DNA from: Agrobacterium tumefaciens str. B6
Lineage (GTDB): Bacteria; Pseudomonadota; Alphaproteobacteria; Rhizobiales; Rhizobiaceae
Direction of reading: 5' to 3'
Length of the DNA: 50,034 nt
NCBI RefSeq assembly: GCF_001541315.1
Contig: NZ_LMVK01000018.1
Span: forward strand, 1-50,034
Part shown: positions 34,721 through 44,451 of the stretch, piece after piece
Layout of the letters: every line of letters begins with the position of its first letter
Position numbering within the stretch: the first letter of the stretch is position 1
Program-made: the position numbers and the translations under genes
Notes under the pieces: generated by a model
The model's input: only the letters and a program-made list of their open reading frames with translations
The model's database searches: none
What the model was told of the DNA's origin: nothing

Positions 34721-35323
34721 GAGTTGAGCGTCATCGTTTCTCTGCGGGGAGCCAAGGATGGCCGATTATCGTTAACCGTCGGTTAATCCGCCAAAGTAGT
34801 GCTAAGTGATGCGGCGAGCTTGCTCAACAATCTCGACGGCTTCCATCGCCTTATCGGCTTGCTACGCAGCTATCAGCGCCCTGTTTTGCGCACTCATACC
34901 GAAGAAAACAAATGGACGGGTACACGGGCATAGCACGCCGGCACTTTCTCTCATTAGTCAGGGTAGAGTCTCCCGGCGGCTCATATACGGGTCTACATAG
35001 AGGGCGCATGACGTTTGAACGCTTTCCCCTCGGCGGCACCTGTTGCATGCGGCGGGGCGGATTTCAGAACTTTAAATGACGAAGGGACAGGCATGTACCT
35101 CTCCCTCGCTTTTAGTCTCCTGTCGCTCCAACCGGAGGAAGGATCGAGTTTTGGGCAAATCTGGTACTCGGGAAGATGATTCCGAGCACGAGCAAGTAGA
35201 CGATGTAGGCAATCAAAAAAGCAACGAGAATGCCGAGGAAGGCGTAAAAACTACTGACGCTGTCTCACTCGTCTTCCATTCATAGAACAAATGCCGGCTG
35301 ATCCCGAGTCCCTGCGAAACCCT
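34721..35323. other. Intergenic with decayed membrane sequence
   Basis: No complete gene. A minus-strand run at about 35110-35260 reads FYAFLGILVAFLIAYIVYLL and VLGIIFPSTRFAQ, a membrane helix without a start codon, probably the end of a lost gene. The rest holds only short overlapping frames. Confidence 0.35.
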
Positions 35324-35629
35324 TTAACCCCATACCGGACGCATAAAGGACCTCTCGTAGCTGACGATGCTACGATTGCGCTTGTCCAATTCATAAGCTG
35401 CGATGCACTCGGGGTCAGACGCCATCCTGATCCGATAGTCCTCGTAGGCAGCAAGACTTGGGAAGCTGAACAGAGCCAGCGCAATATTGTTGGCACCCTC
35501 GCTCGGCAGAAAATATCCATGATGCATCCCGCCCATGCGATTGACGATCGGGATCCAGAGCCGTGCATACTCCTCGAACGCGGAAAGCTTGTGCGGGTCA
35601 ATGATGTATCTGAGGTAACAGGTAATCAA
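35324..35629 (-). CDS. NIPSNAP-family protein
   Basis: 101 residues: MITCYLRYIIDPHKLSAFEE, WIPIVNRMGGMHHGYFLPSE and GANNIALALFSFPSLAAYED, the full pattern of bacterial NIPSNAP (dimeric alpha-beta barrel) proteins. The start is TTG with AAGGAG eight bases upstream; related proteins begin at this same residue. Function in bacteria is unknown. It stands alone between decayed DNA and the alginate operon, on the opposite strand to the operon. Confidence 0.85.
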   Translation of the reverse strand: MITCYLRYIIDPHKLSAFEEYARLWIPIVNRMGGMHHGYFLPSEGANNIALALFSFPSLAAYEDYRIRMASDPECIAAYELDKRNRSIVSYERSFMRPVWG

Positions 35630-35859
35630 TCAAGAAACTCCTTCGACAATGTATTCGCGTTAGGCATGCGCCTCCCTGCTTTTGGGCCCGTCGTCTGCGA
35701 AGAGCAAGTTCGAAATCGAGTTGCCGATTGTCGCTCCAGCACCGTCTTGACAAGACATGCGGAGGGCCTTGCGCAAGATTGCGGCGCTGTGGGCTGAGAT
35801 CCGAACCGTCGCAGAAGTTTGTGTCCCGGCGCTCCAGGACAGTTTTTAAAGCTTCGCGG

Positions 35860-35888
35860 TTGACACGCGTCAGGGCATAAAATATATC
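35860..35888 (+). promoter_or_regulatory. Candidate promoter of the alginate operon regulator
   Basis: TTGACA at 35860-35865 and TATATC at 35883-35888 are separated by 17 bases, 35 bases ahead of the GntR start. The region after it is AT-rich (ATATCAAATACGAATCTAAT) and could hold the regulator's own operator. Confidence 0.45.
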
Positions 35889-35923
35889 AAATACGAATCT
35901 AATATCTCAGTTTGGTAACTTAT

Positions 35924-36712
35924 ATGTCTGAATTCATGGAATTCCCTTCTCTCCCCCTCTCCGAACTCGTTACACCACGGGAGCTGCCGGCCGATGGAAC
36001 AATGACCAATCGAATTCATGCACTGCTTCGAAAACTGATCGTTGAGGTGAAGTTGCTTCCAGGACGCGCGCTCTCGGAAAAAGAAATTGCAACGTTACTA
36101 CAGGTCAGCAAGACGCCCGTCCGCGAGGCTATCATCAGGCTTGCGGAAGAAGGATTTGTTACGGTCGTACCACAAGGCGGCACCTATATTTCGCCGATTG
36201 ACGTGCAGCGCTACATGGAAGCCTGCTTCATTCGCTTCAAGCTAGAGGAAGGCGCTGTCATCGAGGCGACGAAGCGTCATTCCATTGAAGATATCGCACG
36301 CCTGAAAACCTGCATATCTCGGCAACGCACTGCGGCGGAAGACGAGCAGTTCACCGACTTTTTCCTGCTGGATGAAGAGTTCCACCGCACGATCTTTGCA
36401 GCCGCTCGCCTTCCGGGCGCGTGGAGCGTCGTCAATCAGGCCAAAGGTGAAATGGACCGGATGCGCCACCTAAAGCGCGTTTTTGCGGTCCGCCGCACCG
36501 AAAAGGTGATCGAGGAGCACGAAGCGATCGTTAGCGCGATCGAGTCGGGCGATGTCGAGGCGGCACGCGAAGCCGTCCAGCGCCATCTCGGATCTCTCGA
36601 AACCAAGATAGCAGAACTGTCCAAAAACCCGAAGATCTGGACTTTCATCGAGCAGGTCAACACGCGCGTTACGAGGAAGCGCATTTCACGGGGGTCGAAG
36701 ACGCCTGACTGA
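35924..36712 (+). CDS. GntR-family (FadR/FCD) regulator of the alginate operon
   Basis: 262 residues. Winged helix: TNRIHALLRKLIVEVKLLPG, RALSEKEIATLLQVSKTPVR and EAIIRLAEEGFVTVVPQGG. The FCD ligand domain has EFHRTIF and EEHEAIVSAIESGDVEAAR with metal-binding His/Asp positions. FadR-type GntR regulators in uronate and alginate loci sense sugar acids such as 2-keto-3-deoxygluconate. It is the first gene of the operon-like array: the ABC ATPase gene follows after 30 bases, so it may be autoregulated along with it. The specific inducer is not visible. Confidence 0.88.
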   Translation: MSEFMEFPSLPLSELVTPRELPADGTMTNRIHALLRKLIVEVKLLPGRALSEKEIATLLQVSKTPVREAIIRLAEEGFVTVVPQGGTYISPIDVQRYMEACFIRFKLEEGAVIEATKRHSIEDIARLKTCISRQRTAAEDEQFTDFFLLDEEFHRTIFAAARLPGAWSVVNQAKGEMDRMRHLKRVFAVRRTEKVIEEHEAIVSAIESGDVEAAREAVQRHLGSLETKIAELSKNPKIWTFIEQVNTRVTRKRISRGSKTPD

Positions 36713-36742
36713 ACATTCAAGGCTTTTGAGGAGGGGCCTTTC

Positions 36743-37858
36743 ATGTCTGCAGTTCAAATCAACGATGTCGTCAAGCGCTATGGCGCCCTCGAAGTCGTTC
36801 ACAGTATCAATCTTTCCATACAGCCGCAGGAATTCGTTGTACTCGTTGGTCCCTCGGGATGCGGGAAATCCACCACGTTGCGGATGCTCGCGGGGCTGGA
36901 AGACATTTCAGACGGCACGGTTTCAATGGACGGCCGGGTGGTCAACAAGGTCGCCCCCAAAGACCGCGATGTCGCCATGGTGTTCCAGAACTACGCGCTC
37001 TACCCCCATCTGAGCGTGGCTGAGAACATCGCCTTCGGCCTGCGCGTCAGGGGCGAGAAGCGCTCCGCTGTTGACAAAGCCGTTGCGGAAGCCGCACAGA
37101 TATTGGGACTTACCGAATATCTGGCCCGCAAGCCGGCCGATCTTTCCGGCGGCCAACGCCAGCGCGTCGCCATGGGCCGCGCCATCGTGCGCCGACCAAA
37201 AATCTTCCTGTTCGACGAGCCGCTCTCGAACCTCGACGCCAAGTTGCGCACCCACATGCGCGCCGAGATCAAGCTGCTGCACAAGCGAATGCATGCCACC
37301 AGCATCTATGTCACCCACGACCAGGTGGAGGCCATGACGCTCGCTGACCGCATCGTCATCATGAATGGCGGCCATATCGAACAGGTCGGCGCGCCGATGG
37401 AGGTGTTTCTCGAGCCGGCAAACATCTTCGTCGCGAGCTTCATTGGCTCGCCACCGATGAACCTTCTCGATGGAACCATCGAAAAGCAGGATGGGACGAT
37501 GAAGGTCAAGCTCACGGGCAGCTCCGGGCAGCGATTCAGCATTCCCGATGCCTTCGCGAAGTACGCAACCGAAGGACAGGCCGTCAAGCTCGGCCTGCGG
37601 CCGGAAATCATGTCGGTGGAAGATGGCGATGGCCGCGAGGTTCTCAATTGCAGCATCGACCTTGTGGAGCCTTTGGGCGCTGAAGCGCTGTTGCATGGAA
37701 CGGCCGATGGCCAGCCATTTATCGCCAAAGCCGAAACGCTCTATGGCGACCATGCCCTCAATGGCGTCAGCCGGCTTTCCATCGATACCGCACGAGTCCA
37801 CGTCTTTGATGCGGCGACTGGAAGATCGCTCAAAGTCCGGGGTGGAGCGCAGCCATGA
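36743..37858 (+). CDS. ABC transporter ATP-binding protein (UgpC/MsmK type)
   Basis: 371 residues. Walker A GPSGCGKST (36-44), signature LSGGQ (134-138), Walker B IFLFDE (154-159), switch His in VTHDQVEAMTLADRI, then a C-terminal TOBE domain (LGLRPEIM). This is the CUT1 sugar-importer class. It overlaps the first permease by four bases (ATGA). By position it energises uptake of alginate oligosaccharides; the Agrobacterium Atu3021-3024 importer next to the alginate lyase Atu3025 is the expected counterpart. GGAGGGG precedes the start. Confidence 0.92.
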   Translation: MSAVQINDVVKRYGALEVVHSINLSIQPQEFVVLVGPSGCGKSTTLRMLAGLEDISDGTVSMDGRVVNKVAPKDRDVAMVFQNYALYPHLSVAENIAFGLRVRGEKRSAVDKAVAEAAQILGLTEYLARKPADLSGGQRQRVAMGRAIVRRPKIFLFDEPLSNLDAKLRTHMRAEIKLLHKRMHATSIYVTHDQVEAMTLADRIVIMNGGHIEQVGAPMEVFLEPANIFVASFIGSPPMNLLDGTIEKQDGTMKVKLTGSSGQRFSIPDAFAKYATEGQAVKLGLRPEIMSVEDGDGREVLNCSIDLVEPLGAEALLHGTADGQPFIAKAETLYGDHALNGVSRLSIDTARVHVFDAATGRSLKVRGGAQP

Positions 37859-38784
37859 AACGGGATTTTCAAGGGCGCCTTCACGACCTTCAGGAAGACA
37901 TGCGCCGCGACTGGCAGCTCTACCTCCTGCTGGCGCCAATGCTCATCTGGTTTGCGGTTTTCCTCTACAAACCCATGTACGGGCTGGTCATCGCATTCCA
38001 GGATTTCTCGATCTTCCGCGGCATCGAAAAAAGCCCCTGGGTCGGTTTTGCGAATTTCGCGGAACTCTTCCACAACGACATGTTCGTGCGCTCCTTCTGG
38101 AACACCATCACCATCAGCAGCTTCGGCCTGATCTTCGCCTTCCCGGTGCCAATCATTCTGGCCCTGATGTTCAACGAGGTTCAGAGCGGCATTGCCCGTA
38201 GCTGGGCTCAGACTGTCGTTTACCTACCGCACTTCATTTCTGTGGTGATCGTCGCCGGCATCGTCATCAATTTCCTCTCGCCCTCGATCGGCATCGTCAA
38301 TCTCATGCTGAAAGGCTTGGGGTTTGAGCCGATCTATTTCCTGACCCAGCCGGAATGGTTCCGTCCCGTCTATATCGGCTCATCGGTCTGGAAGGAGGCA
38401 GGCTTCGAATCCATCGTCTATCTCGCCGCCATCGCCGGCGTGAGCCCGACGCTTTACGAGTCCGCCCGGGTGGATGGCGCGTCGCGCTGGCAGATGATGT
38501 GGCGTATCACCCTGCCCTGCATCCTGCCGACGATCGTGATCATGCTGATCATCCGGATCGGCAATCTCGTCGAAGTCGGGTTCGAATATATCATCCTGCT
38601 CTATCGCCCATCCACCTACGAGACGGCGGACGTCGTTTCCACCTTCATCTACCGCACCGGCCTCCAGGGCACCCAATACGATCTGGCGACTGCCGCCGGC
38701 CTGTTCAACGCGGTCATCGCCTTCGTCCTCGTTTATTCGGCAAATCGCATCAGCCGAAAAGTCTCGTCGACATCGCTGTGGTGA
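37855..38784 (+). CDS. ABC sugar permease, LplB type
   Basis: 309 residues with six membrane helices, opening with WQLYLLLAPMLIWFAVFLYK, PMYGLVIAFQDFSIFRGI. The EAA loop that contacts the ATPase is ESARVDGASRWQMMWRITLP. This LplB/AlgM1-like class imports oligosaccharides together with large binding proteins. It overlaps the ATPase gene and is followed after 11 bases by the second permease. Confidence 0.92.
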   Translation: MKRDFQGRLHDLQEDMRRDWQLYLLLAPMLIWFAVFLYKPMYGLVIAFQDFSIFRGIEKSPWVGFANFAELFHNDMFVRSFWNTITISSFGLIFAFPVPIILALMFNEVQSGIARSWAQTVVYLPHFISVVIVAGIVINFLSPSIGIVNLMLKGLGFEPIYFLTQPEWFRPVYIGSSVWKEAGFESIVYLAAIAGVSPTLYESARVDGASRWQMMWRITLPCILPTIVIMLIIRIGNLVEVGFEYIILLYRPSTYETADVVSTFIYRTGLQGTQYDLATAAGLFNAVIAFVLVYSANRISRKVSSTSLW

Positions 38785-38795
38785 GGAGCTGAAAC

Positions 38796-39677
38796 ATGGC
38801 AAACTTCAATCTTTATTCCCGTGGCGACAGGATTTTCGGCCGGGTAAACGCCATTCTTCTTGGCCTGTTCGTCCTGTCGACGCTCTATCCCTTTCTCTAT
38901 GTGTTGTCGGTCTCGCTCTCCTCGGGGGCTGCGGTCACGGCTGGCCGCGTCACGCTCTGGCCGGTCGACGTTACGCTTGCCGCCTATGACCGTGTCTTGT
39001 CCGACAGGATGTTCTGGGTCGCCTATGGCAACACCTTCATCTACACGTTCGGCGGCACGCTCATGAGCCTGCTCATCATGATCCCCGGGGCTTATGCCCT
39101 TTCGCGCAAACGCCTGCGTGGCCGCACCTTCTTCAACGTCGCCATCGCGTTTACGCTCTGGTTCAACGCCGGTATGATCCCGTTCTTCCTGAATATGCGC
39201 GATCTCGGGCTTCTCGACAGCCGTTTCGGCATCATCCTCGGTTTCGCGGCCAATGCCTTTAACGTCATCCTGCTGCGCAATTTTTTCGAAGCCGTACCGA
39301 AATCCTTCGAAGAAGCCGCCAAGATGGATGGCGCCAGCGAATTGCAACTGCTGTGGAAGGTGTTCATTCCGCTGTCGAAGCCCGCAATCGTCACGGTCGC
39401 GCTGTTCTGCATCGTGTCGCGCTGGAACGGTTATTTCTGGGCCATGGTGCTGCTGCGCGGCGAGGAGAAGATTCCGCTTCAGGTCTATCTGAAGCGCATC
39501 ATCGTTGATCTCAACTCCAACGACGAATTCGCCTCGAGCCTGCTCACCGCCCATTATTCGTTCGAGACGGTGACATCAGCGATCATGATCGCGTCCATCA
39601 TTCCCGTCCTCATCATTTACCCCTACGCGCAGAAGTATTTCACCAAAGGAATTCTGCTGGGCGGAGTCAAAGAGTAG
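38796..39677 (+). CDS. ABC sugar permease, LplC type
   Basis: 293 residues, six helices, EAA loop EEAAKMDGASELQLLWKVFI, and the C-terminus PYAQKYFTKGILLGGVKE typical of LplC/AlgM2-like permeases. It pairs with the preceding LplB-type protein to form the channel. The binding-protein gene follows 21 bases later. Confidence 0.92.
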   Translation: MANFNLYSRGDRIFGRVNAILLGLFVLSTLYPFLYVLSVSLSSGAAVTAGRVTLWPVDVTLAAYDRVLSDRMFWVAYGNTFIYTFGGTLMSLLIMIPGAYALSRKRLRGRTFFNVAIAFTLWFNAGMIPFFLNMRDLGLLDSRFGIILGFAANAFNVILLRNFFEAVPKSFEEAAKMDGASELQLLWKVFIPLSKPAIVTVALFCIVSRWNGYFWAMVLLRGEEKIPLQVYLKRIIVDLNSNDEFASSLLTAHYSFETVTSAIMIASIIPVLIIYPYAQKYFTKGILLGGVKE

Positions 39678-39698
39678 CAGCACAAGGGAGGACAACCT

Positions 39699-41267
39699 GT
39701 GAGAGCACTACGAAAAGGCGCGCCCCTACTGGCGTTGATGACAGCCGTATCCCTGGCCTTGCCGGTATCGGCGCAGGATTCAGGTAAGATCACCGAAGAC
39801 CCACTGGAACTGACCATCCATTTCCACTTCCGCGACAAATACGTTTATTCGGAAAAATGGCCAGTGGAGCAAAAGGCCGCGGAAATCACCAATATTCACG
39901 TCCGCAACGTGGCGTCGCTGGCAACCACCAGCAGTCGCGACGCCTTCAATCTTCTGATCGCCTCCGGCAATCTTCCCGATATCGTTGGCGGCGACGCCAC
40001 CGGCGGTTTGAAGGAAGACTTCATCCGTTACGGGCTGGAGGGCGCGTTCATTCCGCTCGATGAGCTGATCGAGGACAACGCCCCCAATCTCAAGGCGTTT
40101 TTCGACAGCCACAAGGAAATCCGCAACGCCATCTCCGGACCGGACGGCAAGCTTTATTTCATTCCTTATGTGCCTGATGGTAAGTTCTCGCGCGGCTGGT
40201 TCATCCGCCAGGACTGGCTCGACAAGCTTGGCCTGAAGCAGCCGGAAACACCGGAAGAGGTCTACGAGGTTCTGAAAGCCTTTCGCGACAAAGACCCGAA
40301 CGGCAACGGCCTCAAGGATGAGGTGCCTTATTTTGCCCGCGAGGAAATCGATGCCGTCCGCCTCATCAATCTGTGGAACGCACGCGTTTCGGGATCGGAG
40401 CGTTATGGCGACTTTGCCGTCTATGACGGAAAACTGCGTCACCCCTGGGCGGAACAAAACTACAAGACCGGCATTTCCAATGTCGCCAAGTGGTACAAGG
40501 AAGGCCTGATCGACAAGGAGATATTCACCCGCGGCGCCCGCTCGCGCGAATATCTGCTGGGCAACAATCTCGGCGGCATGACACATGACTGGTTCGCCAG
40601 CACCTCGACCTACAATGACGCCCTGTCGCCGAAGATCAAGGGCTTTGCGCTGAAGCCCATGCTTCCACCCAAGACCGTCTCGGGCCAACGCTTCGAGGAT
40701 TCGCGTCGCCTGCGTGTCCAGCCCGTCGGCTGGGCGATTTCGGCGACCAATGAACACCCGCTCGAAACCATCAAATATTTCGACTTCTGGTTCTCGCAAC
40801 AGGGCCGCATCCTGTCGAATTTCGGTGTCGAGGGCCTCACCTACGAAATGGTCGACGGCAAACCGCAGTTCAAGAAGGAAATTCTCGACAACAAGGATCC
40901 GGTCAATGCCCAGCTATGGGCAGTCGGTGCGGCAATCCCGCGCGGATACTGGATGGATTACGAATATGAGCGCCAGTGGACGAACGAGATCGCGCTTGAA
41001 GGCATCGACCTGTACGAGAAGTGCAACTGCCTCAAGGACGAGTTCATGGGCGTTTCCCTGAACGCCGAGGAAAAGGCGACTTTCGACCGCTACTGGCCGA
41101 GCATCCTCACCTACATGACCGAGATGCAGCAGACGTGGATTCTCGGCGCGCAGGACGTCGATACCGGCTGGGAGGCCTACAAAAAGCGCCTTACCGCCCT
41201 TGGTTACGACGAGGTGATCAAGATGATGCAATCGGCCTATGACCGCCAGTACAAGGCGGCGCAATAA
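39699..41267 (+). CDS. Extracellular oligosaccharide-binding protein
   Basis: 522 residues from a GTG with GGGAGG upstream. Signal peptide MRALRKGAPLLALMTAVSLA LPVSA, cleaved before QDSG. The mature part is a large cluster-B binding protein of LplA/AlgQ type (ASGNLPDIVGGDATG, FIPYVPDGKFSRGWFIRQDW, DPNGNGLKDEVPYFAREE). These bind oligosaccharides in the periplasm and deliver them to the permeases; in this operon the likely ligand is alginate oligomer. A hairpin follows its stop and may protect or terminate the upstream transcript. Confidence 0.9.
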   Translation: MRALRKGAPLLALMTAVSLALPVSAQDSGKITEDPLELTIHFHFRDKYVYSEKWPVEQKAAEITNIHVRNVASLATTSSRDAFNLLIASGNLPDIVGGDATGGLKEDFIRYGLEGAFIPLDELIEDNAPNLKAFFDSHKEIRNAISGPDGKLYFIPYVPDGKFSRGWFIRQDWLDKLGLKQPETPEEVYEVLKAFRDKDPNGNGLKDEVPYFAREEIDAVRLINLWNARVSGSERYGDFAVYDGKLRHPWAEQNYKTGISNVAKWYKEGLIDKEIFTRGARSREYLLGNNLGGMTHDWFASTSTYNDALSPKIKGFALKPMLPPKTVSGQRFEDSRRLRVQPVGWAISATNEHPLETIKYFDFWFSQQGRILSNFGVEGLTYEMVDGKPQFKKEILDNKDPVNAQLWAVGAAIPRGYWMDYEYERQWTNEIALEGIDLYEKCNCLKDEFMGVSLNAEEKATFDRYWPSILTYMTEMQQTWILGAQDVDTGWEAYKKRLTALGYDEVIKMMQSAYDRQYKAAQ

Positions 41268-41280
41268 ACCCTTCGACCAT

Positions 41281-41304
41281 GATGGCGGCTTTATCGCCGC
41301 CATC
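41281..41304 (+). terminator. Hairpin between binding protein and lyase genes
   Basis: GATGGCGGC (41281-41289) and GCCGCCATC (41296-41304) form a perfect 9-base stem with loop TTTATC, 13 bases after the binding-protein stop. A short T-containing stretch follows but no clean T run. It may be a partial terminator or a 3' stabiliser that raises transporter mRNA over downstream enzyme mRNA. Confidence 0.55.
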
Positions 41305-41338
41305 CTTTCCCATCTGTTTTCATAGGAGTTAGAGCGCA

Positions 41339-43669
41339 ATGCGTCCCTCTGCCCCGGCTATTTCCAGACAGACACTTCTCGATGAACCCCGCCCGGGCTC
41401 ATTGACCATTGGCTACGAGCCGAGCGAAGATGCCCAACCGACGGAGAACCCTCCGCGTTTTTCATGGCTGCCCGATATCGATGACGGCGCGCGTTACGTG
41501 CTGCGCATTTCGACCGATCCCGGCTTTGCGGACAAAAAAACGCTCGTCTTCGAAGATCTCGCCTGGAATTTCTTCACACCGGATGAAGCGCTACCGGAGG
41601 GCCACTATCACTGGTGTTATGCACTTTGGGATCAGAAATCCGCAACCGCGCATTCCAACTGGAGCATCGTGCGCAGTTTCGAGATCCGTGCCGCACTGCC
41701 GAAAACACCGCTGCCCGGCAGGTCTGCCCGCCACGCCGCCGCGCAAACCAACCACCCTCGGCTGTGGCTAAACTCCGAGCAGTTGAGTGCCTTCACCGAC
41801 GCCGTAGCAAATGACACAAACCATTGCGGCTGGGCAGAATTTTACGAAAAATCGGTCGAACCGTGGGTCGACCGGCCGGTCATGCCGGAACCACAGCCTT
41901 ATCCCAACAATATGCGTGTCGCTACGCTCTGGCGGCAAATGTATATAGATTGCCAGGAAGTGATCTACGCGATCCGGCATCTGGCCATTGCCGGGCGCGT
42001 GCTTGGACGCGACGATCTTCTCGATGCGTCTCGCAAATGGCTGCTGGCGGTTGCCGCCTGGGACGCGAAGGGTGCCACCTCCCGCGCCTATAATGACGAG
42101 GCAGCGTTCCGCGTCGTCGTCGCACTCGCCTGGGGGTATGACTGGCTTTACGATCATCTGAACGAAGACGAGCGCAAGACCGTGCGGTCTGTTCTTCTCG
42201 AACGGACGCGGGAAATTGCCGACCATGTCATCGCGCACGCCCGCATTCACGTCTTTCCCTATGACAGCCATGCGGTGCGCTCGCTTTCGGCCGTACTGAC
42301 ACCGGCCTGCATCGCGCTTCAGGGCGACAGCGATGAAGCCGGAGAATGGCTCGACTATACCGTCGAATTCCTTGCTACTCTCTATTCTCCATGGGCCGGA
42401 ACCGACGGCGGCTGGGCGGAAGGTCCGCATTACTGGATGACAGGCATGGCCTATCTCATCGAGGCGGCCAACCTGATCCGTTCCTATATCGGTTACGACC
42501 TTTATCAACGGCCGTTTTTCCGGAATACCGGCCGCTTCCCGCTTTACACCAAAGCGCCCGGAACCCGTCGTGCCAACTTCGGCGACGACTCCACGCTCGG
42601 CGATCTTCCCGGCCTAAAACTCGGCTACAACGTCCGGCAGTTCGCCGGCGTCACCGGCAATGGCCATTACCAATGGTATTTCGATCACATCAAGACTGAT
42701 GCGACGGGCACAGAAATGGCCTTTTACAATTACGGCTGGTGGGATCTGAAGTTCGACGATCTCGTCTATCGTCACGATTACCCGCAGGTGGACGCCGTGT
42801 CACCTGCCAACCTGCCGGCACTCGCCGTTTTCGATGACATCGGCTGGGCCACCATCCAGAAACATATGGAAGACCCGGAACGGCATCTGCAGTTCGTCTT
42901 CAAATCCAGCCCCTATGGCTCGCTCAGCCATAGCCACGGCGACCAGAACGCCTTTGTGCTTTATGCCCATGGCGAGGATCTGGTGATTCAGTCCGGATAC
43001 TACGTGGCGTTCAATTCGCAGATGCATTTGAACTGGCGGCGTCAGACACGGTCGAAAAACGCCGTTCTGATCGGCGGAAAAGGCCAATATGCGGAAAAGG
43101 ACAAGGCCCTTGCCCGCCGCGCCGCAGGCCGCATCGTCACGGTCGAGGAAAAACCCGGACATGTTCGTATCGTGGGCGATGCGACCGCCGCCTATGAGGT
43201 TGCAAACCCGCTGGTTCAAAAGGTGCTGCGCGAGACCCACTTCGTCAATGACAGCTATTTCGTGATTGTCGACGAAGTCGAATGTTCTGAACCCCAGGAA
43301 CTGCAATGGCTTTGCCATACACTTGGAGCGCCGCAGACCGGCAAGTCAAGCTTCCGCTACAATGGCCAAAAAGCGGGCTTCTACGGACAGTTCGTTTACT
43401 CTTCGGGCGGCACGCCGCAAATTGCCGCCGTGGAAGGTTTTCCCGATATCGACCCCAAAGAATTCGAAGGGCTCGATATTCACCACCATGTCTGCGCCAC
43501 GGTTCCGGCCGCCAGCCGACATCGCCTTGTCACGCTTCTGGTGCCTTACAGCCTGAAGGAACCCAAGCGAATTTTCAGCTTCATCGATGATCAGGGTTTT
43601 TCCACTGACATCTACTTCAGCGATGTCGATGACGAGCGTTTCAAGCTCTCCCTTCCCAAGCAGTTCTAA
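41339..43669 (+). CDS. PL15 exo-type alginate lyase
   Basis: 776 residues, the length I recall for Agrobacterium tumefaciens Atu3025, the structurally known PL15 exolyase. The residues reported as catalytic or substrate-binding there fall at the same numbers here: His311 in YDSHAVRS, Tyr365 in EGPHYWMT and His531 in SLSHSHGD. An N-terminal beta domain, an alpha/alpha-barrel and a C-terminal heparinase II/III-like beta-sandwich are expected. It cleaves alginate oligomers from an end by beta-elimination to the unsaturated monosaccharide. No signal peptide, so it works in the cytosol on imported oligomers. AGGAG lies upstream of the ATG. Confidence 0.95.
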   Translation: MRPSAPAISRQTLLDEPRPGSLTIGYEPSEDAQPTENPPRFSWLPDIDDGARYVLRISTDPGFADKKTLVFEDLAWNFFTPDEALPEGHYHWCYALWDQKSATAHSNWSIVRSFEIRAALPKTPLPGRSARHAAAQTNHPRLWLNSEQLSAFTDAVANDTNHCGWAEFYEKSVEPWVDRPVMPEPQPYPNNMRVATLWRQMYIDCQEVIYAIRHLAIAGRVLGRDDLLDASRKWLLAVAAWDAKGATSRAYNDEAAFRVVVALAWGYDWLYDHLNEDERKTVRSVLLERTREIADHVIAHARIHVFPYDSHAVRSLSAVLTPACIALQGDSDEAGEWLDYTVEFLATLYSPWAGTDGGWAEGPHYWMTGMAYLIEAANLIRSYIGYDLYQRPFFRNTGRFPLYTKAPGTRRANFGDDSTLGDLPGLKLGYNVRQFAGVTGNGHYQWYFDHIKTDATGTEMAFYNYGWWDLKFDDLVYRHDYPQVDAVSPANLPALAVFDDIGWATIQKHMEDPERHLQFVFKSSPYGSLSHSHGDQNAFVLYAHGEDLVIQSGYYVAFNSQMHLNWRRQTRSKNAVLIGGKGQYAEKDKALARRAAGRIVTVEEKPGHVRIVGDATAAYEVANPLVQKVLRETHFVNDSYFVIVDEVECSEPQELQWLCHTLGAPQTGKSSFRYNGQKAGFYGQFVYSSGGTPQIAAVEGFPDIDPKEFEGLDIHHHVCATVPAASRHRLVTLLVPYSLKEPKRIFSFIDDQGFSTDIYFSDVDDERFKLSLPKQF

Positions 43670-43685
43670 CATACGAGGTTTTCCA

Positions 43686-44435
43686 ATGCAGCGTTTTACC
43701 AACAGGACCGTTGTTGTCGCCGGAGCCGGTCGGGATATCGGCCGGGCATGCGCCATCCGTTTCGCACAGGAGGGCGCCAATGTCGTTCTTACCTATAACG
43801 GCGCGGCAGAGGGTGCGGCCACAGCTGTTTCCGAAATCAAAAAACTTGGCCGCTCTGCTCTGGCGATCAAGGCAGATCTCACAAACGCCGCCGAAGTCGA
43901 GGCTGCGATTTCTGCGGCTGCCGACAAGTTTGGAGAGATCCACGGCCTCGTCCATGTTGCCGGCGGCTTAATTGCCCGCAAGGCAATTGCAGATATGGAC
44001 GAGGCATTCTGGCATCAGGTTCTCGACGTCAATCTGACATCGCTGTTCCTGACGGCCAAGGCCGCATTGCCGAAAATGGCCAAAGGCGGTGCGATCGTCA
44101 CTTTCTCGTCGCAGGCTGGCCGTGATGGCGGTGGCCCGGGCGCTCTTGCCTACGCCACCTCCAAGGGCGCCGTGATGACCTTCACCCGCGGACTTGCCAA
44201 GGAAGTCGGCCCTGATATCCGCGTCAATGCCGTTTGCCCAGGCATGATCTCCACCACCTTCCACGACACCTTCACCAAGCCGGAGGTGCGCGAACGGGTG
44301 GCCGGCGCGACGTCGCTCAAGCGCGAAGGGTCGAGCGAAGACGTTGCCGGTCTGGTAGCCTTCCTTGCATCTGACGATGCCGCCTATGTCACCGGCGCCT
44401 GCTACGACATCAATGGCGGCGTCCTATTCTCCTGA
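43686..44435 (+). CDS. SDR oxidoreductase, candidate 4-deoxy-hexoseulose uronate reductase
   Basis: 249 residues of the classical SDR family: cofactor motif [16 protein letters not shown] in place of NNAG, SSQAG (Ser) and YATSK (Tyr, Lys) in the active site, and the usual C-terminus. Directly after the lyase (16 bases), the best inference is reduction of the lyase product 4-deoxy-L-erythro-5-hexoseulose uronate to 2-keto-3-deoxygluconate, as known for SDRs in alginate clusters of Sphingomonas. Cofactor choice, NADH or NADPH, cannot be read with certainty. Confidence 0.85.
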   Translation: MQRFTNRTVVVAGAGRDIGRACAIRFAQEGANVVLTYNGAAEGAATAVSEIKKLGRSALAIKADLTNAAEVEAAISAAADKFGEIHGLVHVAGGLIARKAIADMDEAFWHQVLDVNLTSLFLTAKAALPKMAKGGAIVTFSSQAGRDGGGPGALAYATSKGAVMTFTRGLAKEVGPDIRVNAVCPGMISTTFHDTFTKPEVRERVAGATSLKREGSSEDVAGLVAFLASDDAAYVTGACYDINGGVLFS

Positions 44436-44451
44436 TGATCTGGATCGCCTC

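Noticed and set aside
36923..37939. 338-codon minus-strand frame over the ABC ATPase gene
   Set aside because: Antisense shadow of a well-supported ATPase gene.
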